A stretch of DNA of 28,677 bases from Mnemiopsis leidyi (Eukaryota; Ctenophora; Tentaculata; Lobata; Bolinopsidae). The stretch covers positions 232,443 through 261,119 of the forward strand of contig JH153689.1 of assembly GCA_000226015.1 (NCBI GenBank). The letters run 5' to 3'. Under the pieces are notes generated by a model that saw nothing but the letters and a program-made list of their open reading frames with translations, did no database searches and was not told where the DNA came from. The stretch's first letter is position 1, and the number at the start of each line of letters is the position of its first letter. Of the stretch, positions 13,001-25,000 are shown in pieces. A program made the position numbers and the translations under genes.

Positions 13001-16000
13001 GCGTTGCGGTTATAAAAGTTGATATATGAAAGTCATATATGAAAGTTCATCCCACGCTTTGAATCGAAACATATTTCAGACTACGATGGCTTAATTAGGC
13101 AATCGAATTTAAAGAGCAGTCCCAACCTCGTGTAAAGCGGCAAACAGAAACAGGTAGCTTAACGTAATCATTTGTCAGAAATTCATTTAGTCAAAAAATC
13201 TAACAATAAAGCCACATACTGACCTAATGTTCGTCGTTCACTGCCCTTCCAGCACCTCCAGTCAGATTGTAATGTAAATTTGATACTGCATTTGATAAGG
13301 TCTTATCGAATCTCCATTGTCTGTGACCCGCGCCCGATTTGGTGAGAAATGGTGTGAAAATTTTACTAATAAGTAGAGGGATGCCAGGATCAGGTGTAGA
13401 TTGTCTGCAACACTGCCAATGTTACTTGTGAAATTATAATGTCATCACGTTCAGCAAGCGAAATTGTATTATCATCATTCATGTTCAGCCAGTAAAATTA
13501 TATTATCATCATTCATGTTTAGCAAGCGAAATTACATTATCATCATTCATGTTAAGCAAGCGAAATTACATTATCATGTTCAGCGTCAGTTCAACTTGTC
13601 TGAATACGGGATGACCGGAGGCAATAATATCAGTAGACGTCCCACAAAGTGATAATTTGGTAAAAGGGTCAAATAGTTTCGTGAGTAGAGCAATTGGTGC
13701 CAATGGATGTTCCATAGGCGCCAATGGCGATGAGGTCAGTGGTGCGAATGGTTATGTTCCGTTGACGCCAATGACGATCGCCATTGGCGACCGTTAGATC
13801 CATTATAATGGATTAAATAGAACCACTCGAATGGATCATTGGGAATTACAATGGCGACAATGTTACCAATGGCGACATTGGTTGTAATGAATACAATGGC
13901 GACAATGGTGATATTAAATACACTGGTGATTATGGTGATAATGAATAGAATGGCGGCAATCTGACAAAGATTAAAATGATGCCACAAAAATGGCGTCAGT
14001 GGTGCCAATGGCCAATATCTAGGATGAGTCGACGGTCTGAAACTTGATATTTGCAGGGATTCAGTAACCAGCATTCAGTATCAAATATTAAGCATTCACT
14101 AGTAAGGATTTAGGATTTCAGTATTTAAACCTTGATCAGATATTAAGCAAGCTAAACAAAATATATCCTTGTGTTTTCAGATCAGATAGTAGACTGGTGC
14201 AACAGAAACCTCGTTTCGTTGGAGCCCGAGTGGTTGTTTATCATCATCGATCTGAATCACGTCCAGTAAGTACAAAATATTGATATTTTCCTACTTCGGT
14301 ATCATCGGCAAATCCTACACGATATGGTCCAGAAGGCGTTCCAAGAAAATTCCCCTGAAACCTGCAATTTTTATCAAGATGTTATCTACTAAAAACACCT
14401 CATCTCCAGCTACAGTAACCCAGTTCAGCACGGAAGGAAGATCTCTCTGGCAAGTAGAGCAGCTAACGTTAAGAAACAATGGGTTTCATTGAGGGGCATT
14501 GAACCGTCCACTCTCAGCGTGTGAGTTGAAATGTCCCATTAGGATATTTTCATTCCATATTTTTGTTGCACCAGGAATTTTTAATTAATGGGTAAATCAG
14601 GCTAATATGTTACCGCTTATGCTTTGGAGACGAACTCACTAAACTCCTTGTTTCTGACAAGGACACGTGACTTATCCGGTTTCTCTTCCACAGCGAGTTC
14701 CAAATGTGGAAGAGTGGAGGAGAGGCGGAGGGAGGAGGTGGTGATCAGGTGTCGGAGACGGAGAGTGAAGACCCGGAACCATCTCCAGCTCTACCTCTGG
14801 AGTCCAAGTCAGGAATATTGGACGATCTTCACAAACAGCTATGTAAGAAGGTAAGAGTTGCACTTTTTCGCGCATCTCGCTTTATTTTCTACTTGACAGC
14901 TGTCATCTGGTGAGCGAGAGGTTTAGTAAATACATAATTTTGGGGCAATCTCGGATATGATTGTCCATATTCTATGTTGAATGATAAAATGTTAATTGTC
15001 AAACTCACCTATAATCAAAGCTTATAGCTTTGAATCCTATCATCTCATATCATTTCGATTTTCGATTATATCATGCAGGGCGCAATATTTGTATAACTGA
15101 GTGATTTTTAATTGTTTTTGAGAACATAACACCACACCCTTATAAACATATTGGCCACCCTGAAAGCTTTGAGAATCTGTTCCTTTCCATTGTTTTACAA
15201 AACTAATTATTATTAAGATGCACTCTCTACCCCAATACCTCCTGTCCCTTACAGTTATTGCTTTCTTGTGCCCATACGCCAATGTTACTCAGTATAATTA
15301 TACACGATACCTAAAGATACCGTGTCTAGCGACTGGTGTTATGCTCACCTTGTTGCTTACCTTGTTGCTCACCTTGTTGCGATATCAGGCTTGTAGATTA
15401 TCGCACATTGTTAGCTTGTTTCAGATGTTCCCATAGTGACAATGTACCTTGAAGACACGTGCAGGGGTGCAGCAGCTGGCCGCTTAGTACTATATATGCT
15501 ACTATATGGTCTATAATATAGTCTCACTGTGAAGTGTGATCAAGGAGTCTGTCATGCCGGTATTCTCTGTAACTTTTCTTTCAGTCTTCGGTTTTACTTT
15601 TTTGTTCTTTGTCTGGTTGTCACGTGGTGTACCGCTCATACAACTTGTAAACTACCGAGTTCCAAGAAGAATGGATAAGTTTGTTAATTTTTCATGCGCG
15701 TCCGAGAAAGGACATTACTTTCAAAGCCTAATTTGTTGCCAGCTCATTGCTACATTGTCACCGTGGCAGCTCAGTAACCATTTGTTCTGTCTGCTAGGAA
15801 GCAACTCCAAGATTCACGAGACTCCGCAAATCCTCTACATTAGGCTTTCATCTTTAGACAGTCGCCTTGTTTAGCTGTGGAGAACTGGAGACATGTCATC
15901 AATCCCATCACCACACAACGCCCCGTTGTAGACTTGTCTACCTCAGGCACTATGTTCATCACAAAAATCTTACTTCCCCCTCATTGCTCCTACCCTTCTC

Positions 16001-19000
16001 CCACTGTTGTATAGTATAAACCATGCAATTAGAGATCATGTATTCGTTATATTGACGTCTCTCCCAGTCTAACAAACGATGGACAAGTAAAACCCCCGGA
16101 GTATTCCGGAGTAGGGATGAGGGGCAGGTGTTGTGAGTGACGTTATGACACCTCGTCACCTCGTACTTGTTACAGCAACAGCCTCATTCCCCGTTTGAAA
16201 CTTCCATCACAGTTCTCTCCTACTTTCAGAGATGTTAGCACGTCCAGCTCATTATGCAATTATGTAATTATCCAATCATCGACCGCCACCATCTCCGCAC
16301 TGCCTATATTAGTTTGAGATTTAATGAAACGGATAATAGTCGTGGTAAAGTTAGAGGGGACGTTTAGGACCGGTAAACAGTGGTGTTCAGTTAACTCGGT
16401 AAAGGGCACCGAATTGATTGTCATACAGGTGCCTGACTCCCTACACTTTTCCCAACATTGTGACAATTGACCTTGTCACTCGGTTGGCATCTATAACGGC
16501 GAGTAGAGGCTGTCTTCGGCACACGCTCCGGTGCCTTTAGTTCTGCAGAACTTTCTAGACGTTTGGCCTGATCAGATCTAAGTGAGATAGTTCCATCAGT
16601 TTTAACGGCAGTATGTCACCAAATTAATTATGATTATGCTTGTAGTAATGACTACACCGCGGTTGGTAGCACTAGCCGGGACAAAGATCCAATGTCGCCG
16701 TTTGGAGCTAATGCGAGTCCTGCATATATACTGCGAGCTTGACGTTTGTATTTTGTTTGACAGCTGATTACTGTTATCCTGAGACAGCTCCTATATTTGT
16801 TGCAACACATTATGTTACTTCAGAAATTGGGTACATCCTCCAGTGAAGAAGTTCTATTTTTAGCAAACTTGTAAGCTATTTTGCCTGTCTAATGTCCGGT
16901 TCTATCCCTCCTCACTGCTGCAGTGCATTTATACTTCATCATGTATGCTTTTATGGGGTGGAAATGATGTGTTTATTGTAGTTAATGAGATTTAAATCGC
17001 TTAGTCAAGCGTTATGGATATTATTTAACAATTGTAAAATATGTATTGCTTCATTTTCTTCTTATGTTAAGTGATTCGTCTTCAGAGACACTATTGAGCA
17101 AATGATCTTAGCTATGATATTAAACTGAAATTTTCCTCAAGTTTTCCCCCACTCAAGTTCCATCACTCCAAGTTTTCTGTGTAGTGTGGATGTCTCTGTG
17201 AAATTTTGCCTATGACCTGTGACGTTACGTGGTTGCACAACAGGTTACTGGAACCTCAAGCTACGTTTTACAGCCACATTGAATACAGCCTCAACGCCAT
17301 ACTTGTATATGCCTCATGATAAATCGCTCTGCGGAGTCTCATTGAAAGATGGAGAATATGATTTATTCATATATGCCACAGGAATAATTATTATTGTTGG
17401 CTGTGTCGACGTAAAACCAAACGTTTAAAAGAATTGTCCTAAAGTTTGTTCTGAATTTGTCTTGCGGATACTACATGGTTATACTCAATGTTTGATAATC
17501 TGAACGAGCCACAAATTTTAATTTCAACTATGATTATCAGTTTATTGCTCATTTTGGTGACAGTCGTTTATGCTCCTTAAATGTCATATGAACTATATCT
17601 TAATATCATAGTGGTAACGTTGATATCTAGGTAGTAACTAAATCTTGACTTCTTGAAACCTTATCACTTGTATCTTACGATAACCTTCTAAATTGAAAAA
17701 TAGAGAACATAAGTTTCATATCATGTTTCAGCGATTTTCCACCGAAGGGTAGAAACAACCAGTGAATATCGAGTAAAAGTGTCTCAGATAAAAATCTTCA
17801 GAAATTATCTTCTTGATTGGAATTGCCAGAATTGAGAATAGTTGCTATGGAAACTAAAGTGATAGTTATTATTTTATTAGTATGAGCTATTAGCACCAGT
17901 CGACTATAAAATAACAATATTCAAACTTACATGATATTAGATCTTGATCGATCCGTTCAGCAGAGCCATGTACTACTACAACACCACGACAATGACGGCA
18001 GAGGTGGTCCAAGGTTTCCCTGTCAGATCCCTGGACGTAACCTACGGAACGGTTTTCATCCTGAGCGGCATTGCTGGTCTCCTTGGTAACTTCCTCAGCT
18101 GTCTCTTCTTCAGGAGTAAACCACGTGACCTAAGCAGCCTCCTCTACCAGCTCATCACTCTTAACGACTTCCTCATCAGTTGTCTCATCCTCCCTGTCGG
18201 TATTGCTTTTCTCCGGAGCCGCAGTCCTGGTGTATTCCAAGACAACGTCTTCTGTAAGAGCTGGACCCTCCTCTGGTACGTTGCTGCCCGGCTCAGTGTC
18301 TTCCTGGTGGTGGTGTTGACGGTCTCCAGGACAGTCTCCATAGTGAGACCCCTGAGGGGAGTCTCCGTCAAGTGGGTAGTGTTCAGTATTGTCTTGTACT
18401 TGTCCTACTTGCTGGTACAGTTCGCCGTTTTCATCATGTTCGACGGCATTTCTGTCGTGTTTAACGATATCCGGGGGACTTGTGCGATCTTGGTCAATTC
18501 GGATATGAATGATGCAGCTGTTATCAGATTTCTGGAAGTTTCCATGGTCCTGGCGATCTGGTGTCCGGTGTTTATCGTCATAATCAACTCGGTCATCTCA
18601 ACTTGGGTCTTGTGTCATAAGAAACGCGTCTTGGTCAGCCACATATCCGGTATCGGTAGGATGAAACTACGAGCTTCAATCACAATAGTTCTGTTTGGAG
18701 TGGTCTACTTGGTCTTTAACGTTCCTCTAGCAGTTTATCAGATCCTTCAGACAATCGACCTGAAGCTGCTGTCGTGGGACCACGATCCAGTATATCTTCA
18801 ATACTTCTGTGTGTTCAGCGCTACTGGGTGTGTCATCTTGAACTCTGCTATTAATCCCTTCTTGTACTACTGGAGGATGGATAAGTTCAGAGATTTCCTC
18901 CTCGACAGAGACTACACTCCTCCACCACTTTCTCAGTTCGGTGGTGGAACTTCCAGGTTCGGACGAAGTCTCCAGGAGGAACCCGGGGTCACAGAAGTCT

Positions 19001-22000
19001 GAGTCAGGATTTATTATTATGCGTTGGGTGATTTTAATTGTAACGTGCCGTTAAAAATTTTAAAAATCAAAATTTTGTTTGGTTTTTCAAGTTTCGATAT
19101 TCAAAGAATGTTTAATTTATTCTTTTATACCTGATTTCTGAAATAATTTCGAAAGTAAAAACTAAAATATCACAGACATTTGCAATTTTAAATCTCAAAT
19201 CTACACACCGTAACGGTAATCGAAATCCGAAATTCCTAAATTGAATCTGAGAAGTGATTGCGACTTCAATAATTTTCAGCAATAATATCTTTCAGCAACA
19301 TCCAAGCCTCACAAACCTTAGTTTATCTAAGACATAAAATCTAAAAACCCTCCCAGTCCCTGGAGATAGACAAAACGGCGAGTTTCCGAGAGATGAGAGC
19401 GTTGAAGGATCTGTCGAGCGTCAACCAGAACTTGAACCAGAGTCGACGGAGAATTGGCTCGGTGCCAAGCCGAAACACCTGCAATTCACTTCGTGTCATC
19501 AATGTATCCAACAACCGCATAACCTCTATCGAGCGATTAGGTAGAATCTAGATTAGGTAGAATCGATAAGGTGAAATCTAGATAACTTGAAGTAGCTAGT
19601 TTATCCTTTTATTTGAATTTCTGTAATTGCATGCGATTGGCGAAACTCGATAAGAAACTGATCGATTAATCTCCCTCAGTCACGTGGTATGACTTATCTT
19701 CTACTTTTTATTCCTGTCTCAGGTAGCTGCAAGCCGATAATGATGAAATTAGGTGACGTAACAGAGCTGAACTTTAACCACAACGAGCTGAGATACATCC
19801 CTGCCTCGTTCGGCAAATACTTGCGGAGTGTGCGACAGTTGGACTTGTCCTACAACAAGCTAAATTCCTTCCCTGTCTGCATTCTCAACATGCCTCTCGT
19901 TTCACTCAATATATCGGATAATGAGGTATGTTGGAGATAAAACTTCGAAATATGCGGTGTTTTACACTGACAGTTTGACCTCGTAGTGAAAGCAACTCGT
20001 GTGATCCGTCTAGAAAGTTTCGGAAGTGACCTTCTGAATTGATTAGAATTCTGCATAAGAGGTTAGTTTTGTTTTTCGCCTGGAGATACTCACGATGGCA
20101 TAGCGAATGTGTAAAAGTGACGTGATATGACTACTTCAATTCGAAATCACGCTAAGTTGCTGTCTTCTCAGATTTCCACAGAAACACAACCCAGCATGAC
20201 CCTCCGTGAACAAGACACAGACGACCCATTCTGTCCTAGCCTCAAATTTATTGACCTCAGCAGTAACGCCTTCAGATCTATCCCTCTCTGGCTTAAGTCT
20301 ATTTGTCCTAACGTTGAGGTTCTCAACTTCTGCAACAATTCGATACAGTTCCTACCCGACGACAACTTTGGTTAGTTTCGGGATAAGGTTCGAGATATGC
20401 CGATCAACGATCTTGTTCTGTACTGGCTGAGTTGAGGGTGTCAGCCCCCTCCCACAAATTATCGCAATAAGTAAACAATAAATCAGTTATTTAATATAAT
20501 TATGATAAGTGCTGACCCAAGAGAATCTGGAACTCAATGACATTTCGAAAAATTTAGAATAAACTTAGCCTTAATTATTTAGGTTTCGAGTCACTGAGAA
20601 CCCTGAATTTCTCGAAGAATCTGATAGCAACAATACCAGAACCTTTCTTTGGGGGAATGCTAAGTTTGCAGAGTTTAGATATGAGTTATAATAACCTGAT
20701 AAACGTGTCACGATCGTGCTACAAAGATCTTCCTAATCTGAAAATCTTAGAATTGTCCAACAACAGGTATAGAATGGATTTAAAAACTTTTGACCTAAGT
20801 ATGCTTATAATCCATGAAATCTGTTAAAGTTTTCAGCTTCAATCAATGAAGCACCATATTCTTATTAGTCGTTCATCGAGGGCTCTCTTTGGGCCATGTA
20901 CAAAAATATCTCTTCAATTGTTCCCCCATTTCAGATTGTGTTGCGATCAAGTTGACATTATACGCCAGCTCCCTTCCCTCACCCGACTGTATCTAGCAAA
21001 CAACAAATTGTCCGGAACTTTCCCAAGCCTCTCCTCCTTCGAGAGCCGGGCACTTGTAGAGCTCAACATCAGCAAGAACGCTGACCTGGTGAACCTTGTT
21101 GTTGGCGACGATATGAAGTGAGTTTTGATTTAGATTAATATTTGAACGCTTGGTGCTAGCATAGGTGTTGAATCCTAGCTCGTCCTTTATGTCTGGAATA
21201 CTGAAATAGTTTTGATTTAGATTAATCTTTGAACGCTTGGTGCTAGCATAGGTTTTAAATCCTAGCTCGTCCTTTATGTCTGGAATACTAAAATAGCATA
21301 ATTTTTCTCAGTTTGGCCCTGGAGACCTTGAAGATAAACGGCACCAGAGTGCAGGTTCTTCCTCCTGAAATCGGGAACTTGACAAACATCACCGATATGG
21401 ACATCTCTAATACTCTTATAAACAACCTTCCTCTTGAAATGGGCAAACTCGTTAACCTGCAGTCCTTTAAAATGGAGGTTTGTCAATTACCCTCCGGGCA
21501 TTTTATTGCGTCCAAAATTCTATCATTATTATTTTGCAGCTGCTGGAAATTTTTCAATATGTAGCGAATATTTCTGTCGGTTTAAGTAAATTTTTCTGCT
21601 TTATTAGAACCTGAAAAATATGGACATATCGATATCCCTGATGCAGAGGACTAACATAATCGTCTATCTCCGACAAAAACTGTTGAACAGCCGCTCTCAT
21701 TATAGGTACAGGAACTATAAAATTCAAACCAAATCTATATTTATTACCTGTTGAACTGTTAATACTTCAAATTTTGTAACCAATGGATACAAACCACAAA
21801 ATCTATGCCACGATTTTATTGAAGCAAAGAATTCCACCGAACTTCTCTCGCTTTAAGTTAAGTTACTGTATTTGAAACAATCACCACCAACTAATAGTAC
21901 CCGTTACGAAATCCTAAGCCTCGATTAGTGTCTTCGACTCTGATCTTCATGGGTGTTCTGAGTGTGACAAATTGCAGGATAAAACTGTTCGTGGTGGGTT

Positions 22001-25000
22001 TGGAGGCTCGAGGTAAGACTAGTTTGTGTTCCGCTATCATCAGACGACCTAAGGACAAGAATCCAAACATTGCTACTGTTGGGGTGGTCAAGGAAAACTG
22101 GTATTACAAAGGTTCGCGTCACTTTGTTTTTTTACTGAAATGTTTCAAATTTGATTAATTTCTCGTGAAACTTCGTTATATAATGTTCTGTTCTTGTTAT
22201 AAACTTTCAGCTTAGCTCAGTGGTAAACAACCCATTAGCCAACTCTCTACTTTGATGTAATACTAGTCGGTCAGGTTTGTTAATGGCTGCATGGCGGGAG
22301 ATGGACACGCCCTGACTCGTATAAGGGCTTAACTCCTGTACTTAGTTCACTTCCTCTATATAATTATACGGAGTGTGACAAGGTTACAAAAAATGAGATG
22401 AGCACATAAGGCAATACCAGAAAATATGAGTGACTACTGACCTGAATTTTCATCTTGTAAATCTCAGGAGGGGTGGAGAACTTGATAACGATATGGGACT
22501 TTGCGGGACAGAAACAGTTCTATGTTACACACCAGTGTTTCCTGTCTCAGAGAGGAGTTTATCTCGTCGTGTTTAGTCTCAAGGTTAGCGCTGGACCTTC
22601 CTTTGTTCTCCAAATCCAAAAGTAAACAGAAATTCGCTGTTTCAGTTCGAAAAGTTCGTGCAAACTTGCCGAACTTGCCTCCATTCAAACATATTAGTTT
22701 TTGTTCCAGTAACAAGATTATAAATCCCCTCAGAAAGGAGCTGAGGAGATAGATCGAATAAAGCCCTGGCTGCACACAATCCAGTCTCGCTCGCCTAACG
22801 CTCACGTTATCCTTGTTGGGACACACAAGGATACTGCAGGTTCCAGGATTTGTACCCACTTTTCATGTCAGTATTTGGAAGTATGAGGAGGGAGGATGTC
22901 TAGGATATCCGGATTCCAGGCGTAGTATTTAATCTGATAATCCCGTTATCAGGTGACTTGAGACCGATAGAACAAGCATTAGAAGAACTAACTCAGGTGG
23001 AATTCAAGGAGTTTCTCCCGAAGATCGAAAGTATCCATTTCGTGAATACTCTGGCTTCCAACAGTGCCCCCATGTCAGACCTCAGACTTAAGATCATGCA
23101 TGTCGCTGAGAAGGCTGAGGCAACCCCGGCCGGTAAATGTTCTGGCTGCTTTCTACAATAGTGAATATGTTCAAAGTGTTTGTTTGCTTTTGCCTAATGT
23201 TAAATCTTCGGGATATTTCAAATTATCATTCTACTAATCTTCAGATTCAACGGGCAGAAGTACAAAGAGAGTTAAGATCATGGGAGAAAAAGTTCCTGCC
23301 TGCTTCTTAGTAAGAAACATTAATGCTGTCTAAACACAACCATGTTTCCCTTAAAAAACTCAACCATTATGGCAGTATGACATGAAATATGAGAATTGAG
23401 TTAAACAGCAACAAACATATTGAGTTACAACAAACTTATTGGGTGACAACAAACTTATTGAGTTATAACAAACTTATTTAGTTACAACAAACTTATTGAG
23501 TTACAACAAACTTATTGAGTTACAACAAAACTATAGAGTTGCAACAAACATATTGAGTCACAACAACCTTATTGAGTTACAACAAACTTATTGAGTAACA
23601 ACAAACTTATTGAGTTACAACGAACTTATTGAGTTAGAACAAACTTATAGAGTTACAATAAACTTATTGAGTTACAACAAACTTATTAAGTCACAATAAA
23701 CTTATTGAGTTATTACCACTTATCTCCCCTAGGAGTTGGAGCGGTTTGTGACAGAAACGCAGCTACTGGAGACCAACAAGTTCTACCCCTTCCCTATACT
23801 TGAACACGAGGAATTAGTGGAGCAACTGGAAACTCGGGGATTCGACATCGACAGCGAAAATCTCGATAACGTCAGAACTGAAACTTATTTGTCTTTGAAA
23901 CCTTTTTGTCGTATCATTCGACATTGTTTACCTCCAACTATGACCGTCTAACTAAATTTCTGCAATTAATTTCTTGTCCTGTTATGAAAAACAATGCTAT
24001 ACATAAATCCTAGTTTAAGGCTACAAATGATAACCCATAAATGCTATACTTAAACACTAGTTTAAGGCTACAAATGATAACCCCTAAATGCTATATTTAA
24101 ACTCTAGTTTAGGTTACAAATGATAACCCCAACTCCAGGCTATAACATTCCTACACGAGTGTGGGGTGATGTTGCACTACAACAACTATACTCAAGGTCT
24201 CAACAAGCTCTATTTTATTCAACCTGAGTGGCTTTCCGACATTTTCGGCAAAATCATCACCATTCCTGAGGTTCACAACTGGTAAGTAATGCAAGTAATT
24301 TATTTTATTTTTTGAAAATTGGTAATAAATCAAAGTATGGTAATAATTATGAAACACCCTGTAAATAGTAATATGCATACTTCTGAGTCTTCTTCTTTTT
24401 GGTACCCTAACGACTTGAAGTGTGAATTCTTGGGAAATAGTCAGAAATTTTTTCTATCACGTGACAGCATATCTAGATTCCAATTGCACACGATTAAAAA
24501 CATTTCCTACTCCTCTTATAATTCTGACGTCGCTAACTTCTGTTTTTTTTAATTTGCACCAAAGACGAAAACATTTAGTATCAAGTGTAGTTATGTAGTA
24601 TGTTGTTAAAGTTTGTATTGACTGTAAGATCATTTTGTCAGGGTTAAACAGGGAATCTTGAAGAAGAGCGCCATGTTGATTTTACTGAGTAAGTACAAAA
24701 TAGGTCATTGCGCAGGAAATTCTATTTAATTTGTTAATTTCAATCTTTTACCAATATCGTCCTTACAGTAAATTTTAAACCATACAATTGCGGTAATTGC
24801 TCGCGTGTTTAGGCAATGTCTATCTTCACAACTATATTTCCAGAGGATATATTGAAAGAGAAGAAAGCAAGTGAAAACATCCAGGCTACAAAGGAAGTGA
24901 TAGATAACACGGAACTCATAGAGAAGATTGTCCATGTCATGGAAAGGTCGGTCATAAGCACAGTCATGCTGCCTAGTTATCTGAAGCTAATTTGTTCGAC

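Larger units (their letters stand above)
10295..14180 (+). other. Intron 22, host of an antisense nested gene
   Basis: A 3.9-kb intron between exon 22 (phase 1) and exon 23. From left to right it holds AT-rich sequence with no feature (10295-10960), a 54-bp minisatellite with an assembly gap, the five-exon antisense Ly6-like gene (11426-13171), a 34-bp array and a simple AATGGCGAC-rich repeat. Confidence 0.85.
14851..19356 (+). other. Intron 25, host of a nested GPCR gene
   Basis: A 4.5-kb intron, the longest in the gene, from the donor GTAAGAG (phase 0) to the acceptor cctcccag at 19356. It contains the intronless GPCR at 17968-19002 and a broken antisense coding-like stretch at about 15860-16500. 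The stretches 14851-15500, 16560-17900 and 19003-19356 are AT-rich and show no gene I can support. Confidence 0.85.

Noticed and set aside
13736..14074. 112-codon minus-strand frame
   Set aside because: Lies across a degenerate AATGGCGAC repeat; composition explained by the repeat.
14325..14492. Alternative exon 24 using the acceptor ending at 14324-14325
   Set aside because: It reads open but cannot connect in frame to exon 25. The frame from 14416 does, and looks more like LRRK2.
15554..15874. 107-codon + strand frame with a hydrophobic start (MPVFSVTFLSVFGFTFLFFV)
   Set aside because: The N-terminus resembles a signal anchor, but the remainder shows no domain and no conserved pattern. 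Hydrophobic runs are common in T-rich DNA.
17219..17428. 69-codon + strand frame in intron 25
   Set aside because: Short, begins at a non-ATG codon and has no domain or expression signal.
18144..18596. Minus-strand open frames opposite the GPCR
   Set aside because: Mirror frames of a strongly coding region with no independent features.
22213..22223. tRNA A-box-like TAGCTCAGTGG
   Set aside because: No B box at the expected distance and no cloverleaf. Could be a very decayed SINE but not supportable.
23871..23951. Continuation of exon 38 to the next stop
   Set aside because: The GTCAGA donor at 23871 joins exon 39 in the correct COR alignment (LDN-AITFLHECG); read-through would truncate the protein.
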